Shown here piece after piece: positions 46,323-56,812 of a DNA stretch of 64,000 nt. The notes beneath the pieces were generated by a model that was not told the origin of the DNA, ran no database searches, and saw nothing but the letters and a program-made list of their open reading frames with translations. This stretch comes from Sphingobium sp. CR2-8. Its GTDB lineage: Bacteria > Pseudomonadota > Alphaproteobacteria > Sphingomonadales > Sphingomonadaceae. Position 1 is the stretch's first letter, and each line of letters opens with the position of its first letter. The translations under genes were made by a program, and so were the position numbers. The stretch spans positions 1,552,501 through 1,616,500 of the forward strand of contig NZ_JAYKZY010000002.1 of assembly GCF_035818615.1 (NCBI RefSeq), given 5' to 3'.

Positions 46323-46977
46323 ATGACCCATCCGACCGACAGCATCGAATTTGCCAGCCTTCTCTGCTCGCGCCTGTGCCATGATCTGCTCAGTCCGGTC
46401 GGCGCGCTCAATAACGGGCTGGAACTGATGGCTGACGAAACCGACCCGGAAATGCGGGAACGCTGCCTCGATCTGCTGGGGAAAGCGCCCGGACTTCCGC
46501 CAACAAGCTCAAATTCTTCCGCCTCGCCTTCGGTTCGGCCGGCGGCTTTGGCGATGCCGTCCCCCGCATGAAGCGCGCGTCGCGATAGAGGGCATGTTCG
46601 CCACCACCGGCCGGGTCAAGATCGGCTGGCTGGTCGAGGAACAGATGCTCGACAAGCTGGCAGCCAAGATCCTGCTCAATCTCGCCCTCATCGCCGGCGA
46701 CGCGCTGGTGCGCGGCGGGCAGTTGGACATCGGCGCGGAAAAGCGCCCCGGGCTGACGGAAATCGTCGTGCGCGGCGAAGGGCCGAAGGTCGTGCTGGAC
46801 CCTGACCTGCGCGGCGCGCTTGCGGGCACCCTGCCGATCGAGGGGCTGGCATCCCGGACCGCCGCCGCCTGGATGGTGCGTCAGATGGTGATCGAATCAG
46901 GCGGTGAGATCGCCCTGTCGCCGCCGGGCGAACCGGTGCTTCTGTTCGGCGCGTCGATCCCCGACCGCAGGCCGTAA
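46323..46977 (+). pseudogene. chpT: Histidine phosphotransferase ChpT, two frameshifts in this sequence
   Basis: The frame begins MTHPTDSIEFASLLCSRLCH, with the phospho-accepting histidine in SRLCHDLLSPVGALNNGLEL, and is lost after DLLG. A second frame carries NKLKFFRLAFGSAGGFGDAV; a third resumes at ARVAIEGMFATTGRVKIGW and runs to 46977. Adding one G to the G4 at 46478-46481 and one C to the C5 at 46561-46565 restores 218 residues. ChpT passes phosphate from CckA to CtrA and CpdR and is important in the alphaproteobacterial cell cycle, so the breaks are probably not real. Confidence 0.88.
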
Positions 46978-47006
46978 AAACGCGTAATACTGTCCAACTC
47001 GCTGTC

Positions 47007-47264
47007 TCACTTACCGGGCTGATCCCGCCCGGCCTGCATTTCCGCGACCAGCGCAGCCATCAGGTCGGCCACAGGCAGGCTTCGGACCAATGGCGCGCCC
47101 TGACCGGCCCATTGCGCGCCATAGCCGCCATCTCCCGCCAACTTTGCGGCCTGGTTCAGCGCCTTGCCCGCATCATAGGCGACCGGATAGTCGGGCGCCC
47201 TTAACCCCGTCTCCGCGAGCGCCTGAATGATGGGATGGGCGAGTTTCAGCCTGTCGAAAGTCAT
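47007..47264 (-). pseudogene. Internally deleted nitronate monooxygenase remnant
   Basis: An 85-residue frame joins the first dozen residues of a nitronate monooxygenase ([13 protein letters not shown]) directly to its last 65 or so ([40 protein letters not shown]). The FMN-binding TIM barrel of about 230 residues is missing. The frame is intact across the junction, so a clean in-frame deletion is likely. It cannot be an active oxygenase. It is convergent with chpT and downstream of glnA's terminator. Confidence 0.7.
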
Positions 47265-47297
47265 ACGCCCGATGTGGATATTCCTTCCCAAAAGGAA

Positions 47298-47330
47298 AAG
47301 GCCCGGCCGCTACAGGAGCGACCGGGCCTT
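47298..47330 (-). terminator. Terminator of the glnBA operon
   Basis: On the minus strand AAGGCCCGGTCGCT and AGCGGCCGGGCCTT form a stem with one mismatch, followed by TTCCTTTT, 26 bp after the glnA stop. Confidence 0.8.
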
Positions 47331-47355
47331 CCCCGAAAATCAGCGCTGATAAGGA

Positions 47356-48768
47356 TCAGCTGCTGTAATACATATCGAATTCGACCGGCGACGGCGCCAT
47401 TTCCCAGCGATACACTTCGGGCCATTTCAGTTCGATATAGGCATCGATCTGGTCCTTGGTGAACACGTCGCCCTTCAACAGGAAGTCGTAATCGGCTTCC
47501 AGGCTGTTGAGCGCTTCACGCAGCGATGCGCAGACGGTCGGCACCTGGCTCAGTTCTTCGGGCGGCAGGTCGTAGAGATTCTTGTCCATCGCAGCGCCCG
47601 GATGGATCTTGTTCTCGATGCCGTCCAAGCCGGCCATCAGCAGCGCGGCATAGCATAGATAGGGGTTGGCCATCGCGTCGGGGAAACGGAATTCCACGCG
47701 CTTCGCCTTGGCGCCCGCACCATAGGGAATACGGCACGATGCCGAACGGTTGCGCGCCGAATAGGCAAGCAGCACCGGCGCTTCGAAGCCCGGCACTAGA
47801 CGCTTGTAGCTGTTGGTGGTCGGGTTGGTGAACGCGTTCAGCGCCTTGGCGTGCTTGATGACGCCGCCGATGAAGTAGAGGCACATGTCGGACAGACCGG
47901 CATAGCCTTCGCCCGCGAACAGCGGCTTGCCGCCGTCCCAGATCGACATATGGGTGTGCATGCCCGACCCGTTGTCCTGCGCGATCGGCTTGGGCATGAA
48001 GGTCGCGGTCTTGCCATAGGCCTGGGCGACCATCTGCACGACATATTTGTAGATCTGCATGCGGTCGGCGGTCTGCACCAGCGTGCCGAAGGTCAGGCCC
48101 AGTTCGTGCTGCGCGGCGGCGACTTCATGGTGATGCTTGTCGCAGGGCAGGCCCATTTCCAGCATGGTGGTGACCATCTCGGCGCGGATGTCCGTGCACG
48201 GATCGACCGGCGCGACGGGGAAATAGCCGCCCTTGGCGCGCGGGCGGTGGCCCAGGTTGCCGCCTTCATATTCCTTGCCGGTGTTGGTCGGCAGTTCGAT
48301 GTCGTCGATCTTGAAATAGCTCTGCGAATAGTCGTTTTCGAAACGCACATCGTCGAACATGAAGAATTCAGCTTCCGGACCGACATAGACGGTGTCGCCG
48401 AAACCGGCCGACTTGACGAAGGCTTCCGCGCGCTTCGCGGTCGAACGGGGATCGCGGCTGTAGAGTTCGCCGGTGTCGGGCTCCACGATGTCGCAGAAGA
48501 TGATGAGCATCGGGGTCGCGCTGAACGGATCGACATAGACGGCGTCCAGGTCGGGCTTCAGGATCATGTCCGATTCGTTGATAGCCTTCCAACCTTCGAT
48601 CGACGAACCGTCGAACATCAGGCCCTGGGTCAGTTCATCTTCGCCCAGCACGCTCGACACCATGGTCAGGTGCTGCCACTTGCCCTTGGGATCGGTGAAG
48701 CGGACATCGACCCATTCGATCTCCTTTTCCTCGATCATCTTCAGGATGTCTTTTGGCGTGTTGGCCAT
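47356..48768 (-). CDS. glnA: Glutamine synthetase type I
   Basis: A 470-residue dodecameric ligase making glutamine from glutamate and ammonia. [17 protein letters not shown] is at the N-terminal active-site edge, and the ATP-binding region [19 protein letters not shown] and NRSASCRIP are present. The adenylylation tyrosine lies in [10 protein letters not shown] chose the ATG at 48768 ([10 protein letters not shown]); the frame start at 48789 adds seven unlikely residues. It is second in an operon after glnB, with an 83 bp gap. Confidence 0.97.
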   Translation of the reverse strand: MANTPKDILKMIEEKEIEWVDVRFTDPKGKWQHLTMVSSVLGEDELTQGLMFDGSSIEGWKAINESDMILKPDLDAVYVDPFSATPMLIIFCDIVEPDTGELYSRDPRSTAKRAEAFVKSAGFGDTVYVGPEAEFFMFDDVRFENDYSQSYFKIDDIELPTNTGKEYEGGNLGHRPRAKGGYFPVAPVDPCTDIRAEMVTTMLEMGLPCDKHHHEVAAAQHELGLTFGTLVQTADRMQIYKYVVQMVAQAYGKTATFMPKPIAQDNGSGMHTHMSIWDGGKPLFAGEGYAGLSDMCLYFIGGVIKHAKALNAFTNPTTNSYKRLVPGFEAPVLLAYSARNRSASCRIPYGAGAKAKRVEFRFPDAMANPYLCYAALLMAGLDGIENKIHPGAAMDKNLYDLPPEELSQVPTVCASLREALNSLEADYDFLLKGDVFTKDQIDAYIELKWPEVYRWEMAPSPVEFDMYYSS

Positions 48769-48851
48769 GTGCACTTGCCCTTCTCTCAAAAATACCCCCC
48801 GAAGGGGCAGTTGAAGTCCGTTCCCGCCCGGCTCGGCGGAAATTCCTAAAA

Positions 48852-49196
<345 letters not shown>

Positions 49197-49304
49197 TTAT
49201 CCCAACCCATGACGCACGTTCAGGATATGGGCGCGACCCATATCCCGTTTCCCTTCTAAGGAACGACTGTCATACCCCCTAGGTAGGCGTCGTCCCGCTT
49301 AATG

Positions 49305-49320
49305 ATCAATTACCGTGCCA
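49305..49320 (-). promoter_or_regulatory. Candidate sigma-54 (-24/-12) promoter of glnBA
   Basis: On the minus strand TGGCACG-GTAA-TTGAT matches the RpoN consensus TGGCACG-N4-TTGCW with one mismatch. It is about 115 bp upstream of the glnB start, as expected for NtrC-activated nitrogen control. Confidence 0.6.
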
Positions 49321-49433
49321 AATGGCGAATCGCTAGGACACGCTTTCGGCGATGCAGCAATCTTTGTCCATATTGCCCGGTTTCCGGGCAAGATCATGAC
49401 GCACTGCCTGTTTTTTGAGCAGTATTCCGATGG

Positions 49434-50264
49434 TCAAAGCCTGTAGGGCGGGCAATCCTGCCCAGTCGGGCTTTTGGTAAAGATTTCGCAGCCGGTTTCG
49501 GTGATGCCGATGCTATGTTCGAACTGTGCCGACAGGGTGCGGTCGCGCGTCACCGCGGTCCAGCCGTCGTCCAGCATCTTCACGCCAGGCTTGCCGATAT
49601 TGATCATCGGTTCGATGGTGAAGAACATGCCGGGGCGCAATTCCGGTCCTGTGCCCGGGCGGCCGACATGCACCACCTCCGGGCTGTCATGGAAGACCTG
49701 GCCCAGCCCATGGCCGCAGAAATCGCGCACCACGCCATAGCGATGCTTTTCCGCATGCCGCTGAATGACATAGCCGATATCGCCCAGATGATTGCCGGGC
49801 TTGGCCTGTTCGATGCCCAGCATCAGGCATTCATAGGTCACTTCGACCAGGCGGCGCGCCTTGATCGGGGCATCGCCGACGATGAACATGCGGCTGGTGT
49901 CGCCATGCCATCCGTCAACCAGCGGGGTGACATCGATATTCAGGATATCGCCGTCCTTGAGTTTATAATCGCCCGGAATGCCGTGGCAGATGACATTGTT
50001 GAGCGAGATGCAGCAGCTATGGGTATAACCGCGATAGCCCAGCGTCGCGGGCACGCCGCCGCCATCCAGCGTCATGCGACGCACGATGTCATCCAGTTCG
50101 CCGGTCGTGACGCCCGGCACCGCATGCGGCACCAGCGCGTCCAGTATCTCGGCAGCGAGGCGCCCGGCCTTGCGCATGCCTGCAAAGCCGCTCTCGTCAT
50201 AGAGCTTGATCGCGGTGGAGCGGGTAATCGGCGCATCGGCCGTCATCGTCATATAGTCGGTCAT
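49434..50264 (-). CDS. map: Type I methionine aminopeptidase
   Basis: A 276-residue metalloprotease removing N-terminal methionine. Metal ligands are visible as D in NIDVTPLVDGWHGD, H in GHGLGQVFHDSP, and E in FTIEPMINIG. THSCCISLNNVICHGIP is the substrate-side segment. The first 20 residues are variable, and the true start could be a few codons inside (M6). Confidence 0.95.
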   Translation of the reverse strand: MTDYMTMTADAPITRSTAIKLYDESGFAGMRKAGRLAAEILDALVPHAVPGVTTGELDDIVRRMTLDGGGVPATLGYRGYTHSCCISLNNVICHGIPGDYKLKDGDILNIDVTPLVDGWHGDTSRMFIVGDAPIKARRLVEVTYECLMLGIEQAKPGNHLGDIGYVIQRHAEKHRYGVVRDFCGHGLGQVFHDSPEVVHVGRPGTGPELRPGMFFTIEPMINIGKPGVKMLDDGWTAVTRDRTLSAQFEHSIGITETGCEIFTKSPTGQDCPPYRL

Positions 50265-50332
50265 GGCATATTTATAGGCGCAGACGATCGATAATGCGAG
50301 AGGGCGGCTAGGCAGCGGGCGGGACGCAGGCT

Positions 50333-51106
50333 ATGGCCGGGCGCATGGCCGATCCGACACGCATATGGACCGCTGCGCTGATAGTGATCGGCGACGAGAT
50401 TCTGTCCGGCCGTACCCAGGACAAGAATGTCGCCCAAATCGCAGGCTGGCTGGGTGTGCAGGGCATCCGCCTGCTCGAAGTGCGCGTGGTGGCCGACGAT
50501 CAGGACGCCATCGTGGAAGCGGTCAACGCGCTGCGGGTTCGCAACGATTATCTGTTCACGACCGGCGGCATCGGTCCCACGCATGATGATATCACGGTGG
50601 ACGCGATCGCCGCGGCCCTGGGCGTCGCCGTCGAAATCCATGAAGGCGCCCGGGCGATCCTGACCGGCTATTATGAAAGCCGCGGCGGCCTGACCGAAGC
50701 GCGGCTGCGCATGGCGCGCGTGCCGGCTGGTTCCGACCTCATCGAAAACCGCATGTCGGGCGCGCCGGGCATCCGCCACGGCAATATCTTCATCATGGCC
50801 GGTGTGCCGCACATCACCGCCGGGATGCTCGACAGCCTGACAGGTACATTGGAAGGCGGCCTGCCGGTCCAGTCGACCACGATCGGCTGCTGGGTGGCGG
50901 AAAGCGAGATTGCCGACCTGCTGGCTGCCACCGAACGCGCGCATGACGGATGCCAGATCGGCAGCTACCCCTTTTTCCGCGAAGGCCGCACCGGGGCCAA
51001 TTTCGTGATCCGCTCGACTGATTCGGCGAAGCTCGACGCCTGCGTTGCGGACCTCACCGCCGCGCTGGAGCGTGGCGGCTGGCCGGTGACGGCCGACGGT
51101 ATCTGA
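50333..51106 (+). CDS. CinA N-terminal-type molybdopterin-binding domain protein
   Basis: A 257-residue protein equal to the first domain of CinA (competence/damage-inducible protein A) without the nicotinamide-nucleotide amidase domain. LIVIGDEILSGRTQDKN and FTTGGIGPTHDDIT are the characteristic MoCF-fold motifs. ADP-ribose or NMN-related pyrophosphatase activity is known for some relatives. The ATG at 50333 is used, with the ATG at 50345 as a good alternative. Confidence 0.88.
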   Translation: MAGRMADPTRIWTAALIVIGDEILSGRTQDKNVAQIAGWLGVQGIRLLEVRVVADDQDAIVEAVNALRVRNDYLFTTGGIGPTHDDITVDAIAAALGVAVEIHEGARAILTGYYESRGGLTEARLRMARVPAGSDLIENRMSGAPGIRHGNIFIMAGVPHITAGMLDSLTGTLEGGLPVQSTTIGCWVAESEIADLLAATERAHDGCQIGSYPFFREGRTGANFVIRSTDSAKLDACVADLTAALERGGWPVTADGI

Positions 51107-51548
51107 TACCCCGTTACTTGCCTCGGTCTTGAGATAGGCGTTCAGGTTGGCGCGGTCGGCAGGTCTGGGTGTCGAGGCGAACGGCACGACGCATCTCCTG
51201 CGTCAATGGGCTTTGTGCCTAATACCAGAATGCGATGATGCTGACCCATAAGGCAGCTCCCCGGCGAAGGCCGGGGCCCAGTTCTGAGCGCGGTACTGGG
51301 CCCCGGCCTTCGCCGGGGAACAACTGGCTATAGGTTCCCATCAATGCATCTTGGTATAATATCCGTTCCATAAGCCCCAATCTGAATAGCGTTCGAGGTG
51401 TATGGACGGCAATCATACGCAGGGCCCATTTTCATGGCCGGTCCGCCCAGGATGCGCCCGGTAAAAACGCGGCCCCGCCGGAAAGGGGAAGGGGCCTGCC
51501 CGCAATCTTGCCATTCTCTTCGGCCGGGCCTTCGCCTAAGCGAACGTC
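51107..51548. other. 442-bp intergenic region holding one palindromic repeat
   Basis: No ORF of coding quality is seen between the CinA-like gene and tauE. The region contains the repeat at 51258-51319. The 3' part (51450-51548) probably holds the tauE promoter, but no convincing boxes were found. Confidence 0.4.
51258..51319. repeat. Near-perfect palindromic repeat element
   Basis: Two perfectly complementary 25-base arms (51258-51282 and 51295-51319) with the core CCGGCGAAGGCCGGG surround a 12-base loop. Elements with this core are dispersed in sphingomonad intergenic regions. The stem could act as a terminator or mRNA stabiliser. Confidence 0.75.
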
Positions 51549-52301
51549 ATGAGTCCGGATATTCTCTATTTCACATGCGCGATCGTCGCCGTCGTCATTT
51601 CAGGGCTAGCCAAGGGCGGGTTCGCGGGGGTGGGCGCGCTGGCCATGCCGATCATGGCGCTCGGCGTCGATCCCGTTCGCGGCGCTGCGATCCTGCTGCC
51701 GATCCTCATCCTGCAGGACGCCGTCAGCGTCTGGGCCTTCCGACGTAGCTGGGATCGCCACATCCTGCTGGTCATGCTGCCCGGCATGGCCGTGGGCGTC
51801 GGCCTTGGTTATGTCTTTGCGGCGCAGGTGTCGGAAAGCGCGGTGCTGGGCGCACTAGGCGCGATCTCACTGATCTTCGGCCTGCAACGTCTTTGGGTCG
51901 AGCGGGGCGGGGCGATCGTCCTGCCGTCCAATTCCCCCAACTGGGTCGGCATGCTCTTCGGGGTAGCTAGCGGTTTCACCAGCCAGATCGCCCATGCCGG
52001 GTCACCGCCTTTCCAGATGTGGGTGCTGCCCAAACGCCTGCCGCGTGATATGCTGGTCGGCACGACCGCTATGTCCTTCGCCGCGATGAACTGGATGAAG
52101 GTGCATGCCTATGCGGCGCTCGGCCAGTTCACGCGGGCCAATCTGACGGCGACCGCCATGCTGGTGCCCGTGGCGGTCGCCGCGACGCTTGCAGGCGTGG
52201 CGCTGGTCCGCCGCGTCGATGCCGCCCGTTTCTACACGCTCATCTATGTGCTGATGGTGCTGCTCGGCATCAAGCTACTGGCCGATGCCGTGATGGCCTG
52301 A
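51549..52301 (+). CDS. TauE/SafE-family membrane exporter
   Basis: A 250-residue integral membrane protein with about eight predicted helices. The repeated family signature is seen early (SGLAKGGFAGVGALAMPIMA) and in the second half (GVASGFTSQIAHAGSPPFQM). The family exports sulfite or sulfoacetate, or serves other sulfur anions; the substrate here is not known. A shared terminator separates it from purC. Confidence 0.87.
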   Translation: MSPDILYFTCAIVAVVISGLAKGGFAGVGALAMPIMALGVDPVRGAAILLPILILQDAVSVWAFRRSWDRHILLVMLPGMAVGVGLGYVFAAQVSESAVLGALGAISLIFGLQRLWVERGGAIVLPSNSPNWVGMLFGVASGFTSQIAHAGSPPFQMWVLPKRLPRDMLVGTTAMSFAAMNWMKVHAYAALGQFTRANLTATAMLVPVAVAATLAGVALVRRVDAARFYTLIYVLMVLLGIKLLADAVMA

Positions 52302-52310
52302 CGCTCACAA

Positions 52311-52338
52311 AAAAAGGCCGGCTTGGAGCCGACCTTTT
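52311..52338. terminator. Terminator shared by tauE and purC
   Basis: AAAAGGCCGGCT and AGCCGACCTTTT pair (one mismatch) around a 3-base loop between converging genes, with A and T runs at the two ends. Confidence 0.7.
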
Positions 52339-52340
52339 CC

Positions 52341-53123
<783 letters not shown>

Positions 53124-53146
53124 GCGCGTTCCTGTCTTATCTTAGA

Positions 53147-53226
53147 GCGATTTCTCATCAGATGGGACCATCTGATGGCTCGGAAATCGCATAAAACCAA
53201 CGACCCGGATCGGTCGAAACCGATCC
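53147..53226. repeat. Composite palindromic repeat upstream of purC
   Basis: GCGATTTC ... GAAATCGC (53147 and 53183) enclose an inner pair CATCAGATGG / CCATCTGATG (53156 and 53168) with a two-base loop. A second hairpin, GGATCGGT-CGAA-ACCGATCC, follows at 53207-53226. The first part resembles the TCCATCTGAT-type dispersed repeats of alphaproteobacteria. Confidence 0.7.
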
Positions 53227-53345
53227 AGAAAACATTGCGCCCCGGCAAACGCGAATCGGAAAGGATCAGCGGGTGCCGGGGCTGCTGAGGCGGCCCATAG
53301 AGCAAAGTGAAGGGGGGTGCAATTAGCAGCGATCACCCGCCAGCC

Positions 53346-53480
53346 CTACAGCACGTCCCCGAACATGAACCATATCATCGCGCACCAGGCGACGAGGCCG
53401 ACTACCCCCAGAATAACGCCGGATCGTTCGCGGATGGCGGACCAAAGGCCGCGATGTTCGTCGTTATCGTCACTGTCCAT
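53346..53480 (-). CDS. Small single-pass membrane protein (44 aa), hypothetical
   Basis: From the ATG at 53480 the frame reads an acidic start (MDSDDNDEH), a short linker and one hydrophobic helix (VILGVVGLVAWCAMIWFMF), ending GDVL. A longer frame begins at 53528 inside the end of otsA. No strong ribosome binding site is seen, so coupling to otsA is possible. Function unknown. Confidence 0.5.
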   Translation of the reverse strand: MDSDDNDEHRGLWSAIRERSGVILGVVGLVAWCAMIWFMFGDVL

Positions 53481-53511
53481 GGGCAGTGCGTAGCCGGTGA
53501 CGCCGCTCCAC

Positions 53512-54942
53512 TCAACCGGTGGCTGCATCTTCCGGCGCTTGGGCTTCCACCGTTTCGCTCTCGGGAGACTCGTCGCGTCCCGACGCCATCAGTCGACTGG
53601 TGAAGGCCTCCCGCCACCAGCTGATATCCTGCTGCTCGACGCTGTCCATCATCGATCGCCAGCGCCGCTTGCGCTCGTCCAGCGGCATCGCCAGCGCGCG
53701 CAGGATGGCGTCCGACATCTCCTCCGGGCTATAAGGATTGATGAGCAAAGCGTCCTTGAGCTGCATCGCCGCACCCGCGAAGCGCGAGAGGATTAGCACG
53801 CCCGGATCGTCCGGATCCTGCGCCGCGACATATTCCTTCGCGACCAGGTTCATGCCGTCGCGCAGCGGCGTCACCAGCCCGATCTTCGCACCGCGATAGA
53901 TGCCGGCCAGCTTGTCGCGCGGATAGCCCTGGTTGACGTAGCGGATCGGCGTCCAGTCGACATCGCTATATTCGCCGTTGATCCGGCCCGCCAGCGAATC
54001 GAGCGTCGCACGGATCTGCTGATAGCTTTCCACCTCGCCGCGTGATGGCGGTGCGATCTGGGTCAGCACGACCTTGCGATGATGTTCGGGATGATCCTTC
54101 AGGAAACGCGAATAGCCGCCGAACCGCTCCTCCAATCCCTTGCTGTAGTCCAGCCGGTCGACACCCACGATCATCGTGCGATCCTGCAACGATGCGCGGA
54201 TCAGCGAACTCATGTCGTTGGCCGCGTCGCTCGTCGCGGCTTCGGCGAATTCCTGCGCGTTGATGCCAATCGGGCAGGCTACCGCCTGGATCGTCCTGTC
54301 GCCCACGGTGACGAAATCGCCGTCCACCGTGCCGCCCATTTCCCGCTCGACATAATGGCGGAAGGATTCGAGCCATTCCTCGGTATGGAACCCCACGACG
54401 TCATAAGCGAACAAGGTGCTGACCAGCTTGCTATGATGGGGTAGCGACACCAGCAGCCGGGTGGGCGGCCACGGGATGTGGAGGAAGAACCCCATCCGGT
54501 TCTTCAGCCCCTTGTCCCGCAACATCTGCCCCAGTGGGATCATGTGATAGTCATGGACCCAGATGACGTCTTCGGGTTCGATCAGCGGGCTGGCCGTGTC
54601 CGCGAACCGCTTGTTCACCCGATTATAGCCGCCCTCGAAATCACGGGCATATTCGGCCAGGTCGATGCGAAAATGGAACAGCGGCCACAGCGTCTTGTTG
54701 GCGTAACCGTTATAATATTCGTCGACATCCTGTTCTTCCAGGTCGATCGTCGCGGTCTTGACGCCGCCATCTTCGGCGAAGCCGATATGGCCGGTGAAAT
54801 TGTCGGTCACCTCGCCCGACCAGCCGACCCAGATGCCACGGCTTTCCCGCAACGCCTGCGAGAGGGCGACGGCCAATCCGCCCTGGTTGCCGGACTTGCT
54901 GGGGCGAGAGACGCGGTTGGAAATAACAATCAGGCGGCTCAT
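53512..54942 (-). CDS. otsA: Alpha,alpha-trehalose-phosphate synthase (UDP-forming)
   Basis: A 476-residue GT20 enzyme joining UDP-glucose and glucose-6-phosphate to trehalose-6-phosphate. The glycine loop NQGGLAVAL, the HDYHMIPLG segment, and DRLDYSKGLEERF and PLRDGMNLVAKEYVA donor-site motifs are complete. I chose the ATG at 54942, overlapping the stop of the GH15 gene (ATGA), giving the MSRLIVISNRVS start; the frame to 55122 is spurious. It is third in the otsB-GH15-otsA operon. Confidence 0.95.
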   Translation of the reverse strand: MSRLIVISNRVSRPSKSGNQGGLAVALSQALRESRGIWVGWSGEVTDNFTGHIGFAEDGGVKTATIDLEEQDVDEYYNGYANKTLWPLFHFRIDLAEYARDFEGGYNRVNKRFADTASPLIEPEDVIWVHDYHMIPLGQMLRDKGLKNRMGFFLHIPWPPTRLLVSLPHHSKLVSTLFAYDVVGFHTEEWLESFRHYVEREMGGTVDGDFVTVGDRTIQAVACPIGINAQEFAEAATSDAANDMSSLIRASLQDRTMIVGVDRLDYSKGLEERFGGYSRFLKDHPEHHRKVVLTQIAPPSRGEVESYQQIRATLDSLAGRINGEYSDVDWTPIRYVNQGYPRDKLAGIYRGAKIGLVTPLRDGMNLVAKEYVAAQDPDDPGVLILSRFAGAAMQLKDALLINPYSPEEMSDAILRALAMPLDERKRRWRSMMDSVEQQDISWWREAFTSRLMASGRDESPESETVEAQAPEDAATG

Positions 54943-56793
54943 CGCATCGCGCTCCAGGGTTTGCTCAACAAGACGGCGCAATTGATGATGCCGACCAACG
55001 AGTAGGTCTGGGGATAATTGCCCCATAATTCCCCGGTCGTGGGGTCGATATCTTCGGACAGCAGGCCTGCGGCGGTGCGGCGGGACAGCATCTCCTCGAA
55101 CAGGGTACGGGCTTCGTCGCAACGGCCGCTGCGATGCAGCGCCTCGATCAGCCAGAAGGTGCAGACGTTGAACGCGGTCACCGGCTCGCCGAAATCGTCC
55201 GGCGCGCTGTAGCGCAGCATGTCGTTGCCGCGTCGCAGGTCAGCCTCCAGCGCTGCCAGCGTCCCCACGAATTTGGGATCGTCGGCGGTCAGGAAACGCA
55301 GGTCCAGCAATTGCAACAGCGACGCGTCGCGCGAATCATCCTCGAAATTGGCGGATATGGCCTGGCTCTCTTCCCGCCATGCCGACTCCAATATATGCGC
55401 TTTCATCGTTGCGGCGCGATTTTCCCAATGGGCGGCGCGCAGTGGGAGGTCAAGCGCGACCGCCGCATGGGCCAGCCGGTCACACGCCGCCCAGCACATG
55501 ACCGCGCTATAGCTATGGACATGGGCGCGAGTCCGCAGTTCCCACAGGCCCGCATCGGGCTTGTCGTAAACGGCCCAGGCCCGCTCACCGACAGCCTCCA
55601 GCGCCTCGAAATCGCCATGACCCGCCATGCGCAGCAGGCGCTGGTCGATGAAGCCCTGAACGGACGACAACACGATCTGGCCATAGGCGTCATGCTGTAT
55701 CTGCTCATAGGCGGCATTGCCCACGCGCACTGGCCCCATGCCACGGTATCCCGCAAGCTGCTCGGCCTCCCACTCGGTCAGCGTCGCGTTGCCGCGCACG
55801 TCGTAGAGCGGCTGGATATGCCCGCCCTTCGCGCCATCGACGATGTTGCGCAGATAGACGAGATAGGATTCCAGCACGTCCAGCGCGCCCAGTCGGTTCA
55901 GAGCCTCCACCGTATAATAGGCGTCGCGCACCCAGCAGTAGCGATAGTCCCAGTTACGGCCACTATCGGCATGTTCGGGAATGGAGGTGGTGAGCGCCGC
56001 GACGATCGCGCCGGTTTCCTCATGCTGGCACAGCTTGAGCGTGATGGCGGACCGGATGACCGCTTCCTGCCACTCGGCCGGGATGGCCAGGCCGCGCACC
56101 CACATTTGCCATTCGTTGATCGTGTCGTCCAACATGCGCTCGATCGCCGGGCGCAACGCATCGGAAAAGCCTTCGTCCGGCCCCATGAAGAAATGGGCGT
56201 CCTGCTCCAGCCGGAACCAGCTTTCCTGCGCGATCAGGCCGATGGGCGCATTGGTCGATATCCGCATCGCCATGTAGGACAGCACGATCCGGATATGGTT
56301 CGATCCGTAATTGACCGGCACCTTTTCCTCGTTCCATGCGGTTGTGGGACGCAGCTTCACGCGGATGCGGGGGAGCCTGCCACCGGTCGAACGATGCGGG
56401 TAAACGCAACCGGCCGATACATGCGGCCCTTATGCCGATGGCGGGGACAGAAATCGATAATCTCGATCGCATTGCCCTGGCCATCGCTCTGGCGCGTCAC
56501 CAATATCGGCGTATTGCGGATATAATGTTGTTCGACGGCGACGCAATTTTCCAGCTCGATCGCCCAAAAGCCACGCGATTGGCTATCGTCCCACGCCTTG
56601 TCGTCCAGCAGGGCGGAAAAGACCGGATCGCCATCGACGCGCGGGACGCAGGCCCAAACCATGCGGCCCATGCGGTCGATCAGTGCGGAGGCCTGGCAGT
56701 TGCCGATGGGCCAAAGGTCGAGCGTGCGCTCGGCTCCGGCCAGGATGGATTCGCTTGATGCTTGGATCGCTCTGTCCCCGATTTGCTGGTCAC
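54939..56793 (-). pseudogene. GH15-family glycoside hydrolase (trehalase/glucoamylase-like), two frameshifts in this sequence
   Basis: Three frames join into about 618 residues. The GTG at 56793 has GGGAGT upstream. After VTSKSG the frame is lost at C4 (56776-56779 plus strand). It continues with TLDLWPIGNCQASALIDRMG and breaks again at G5 (56369-56373), where GSPRIRVKLRPTTAWN should follow. The long rest has GRNWDYRYCWVRDAYYTVEA and EDIDPTTGELWGNYPQTYSL, typical GH15 active-site blocks. In a trehalose operon it may be a trehalase. Adding one base at each site repairs it, so error is likely. Confidence 0.85.
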
Positions 56794-56812
56794 GGCGAGG
56801 ACTCCCGGAAAT

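Noticed and set aside
46137..46571. A plus-strand frame beginning upstream of chpT as a separate gene
   Set aside because: Only the part from 46323 resembles ChpT; the upstream portion overlaps the M67 gene end and is non-coding in character.
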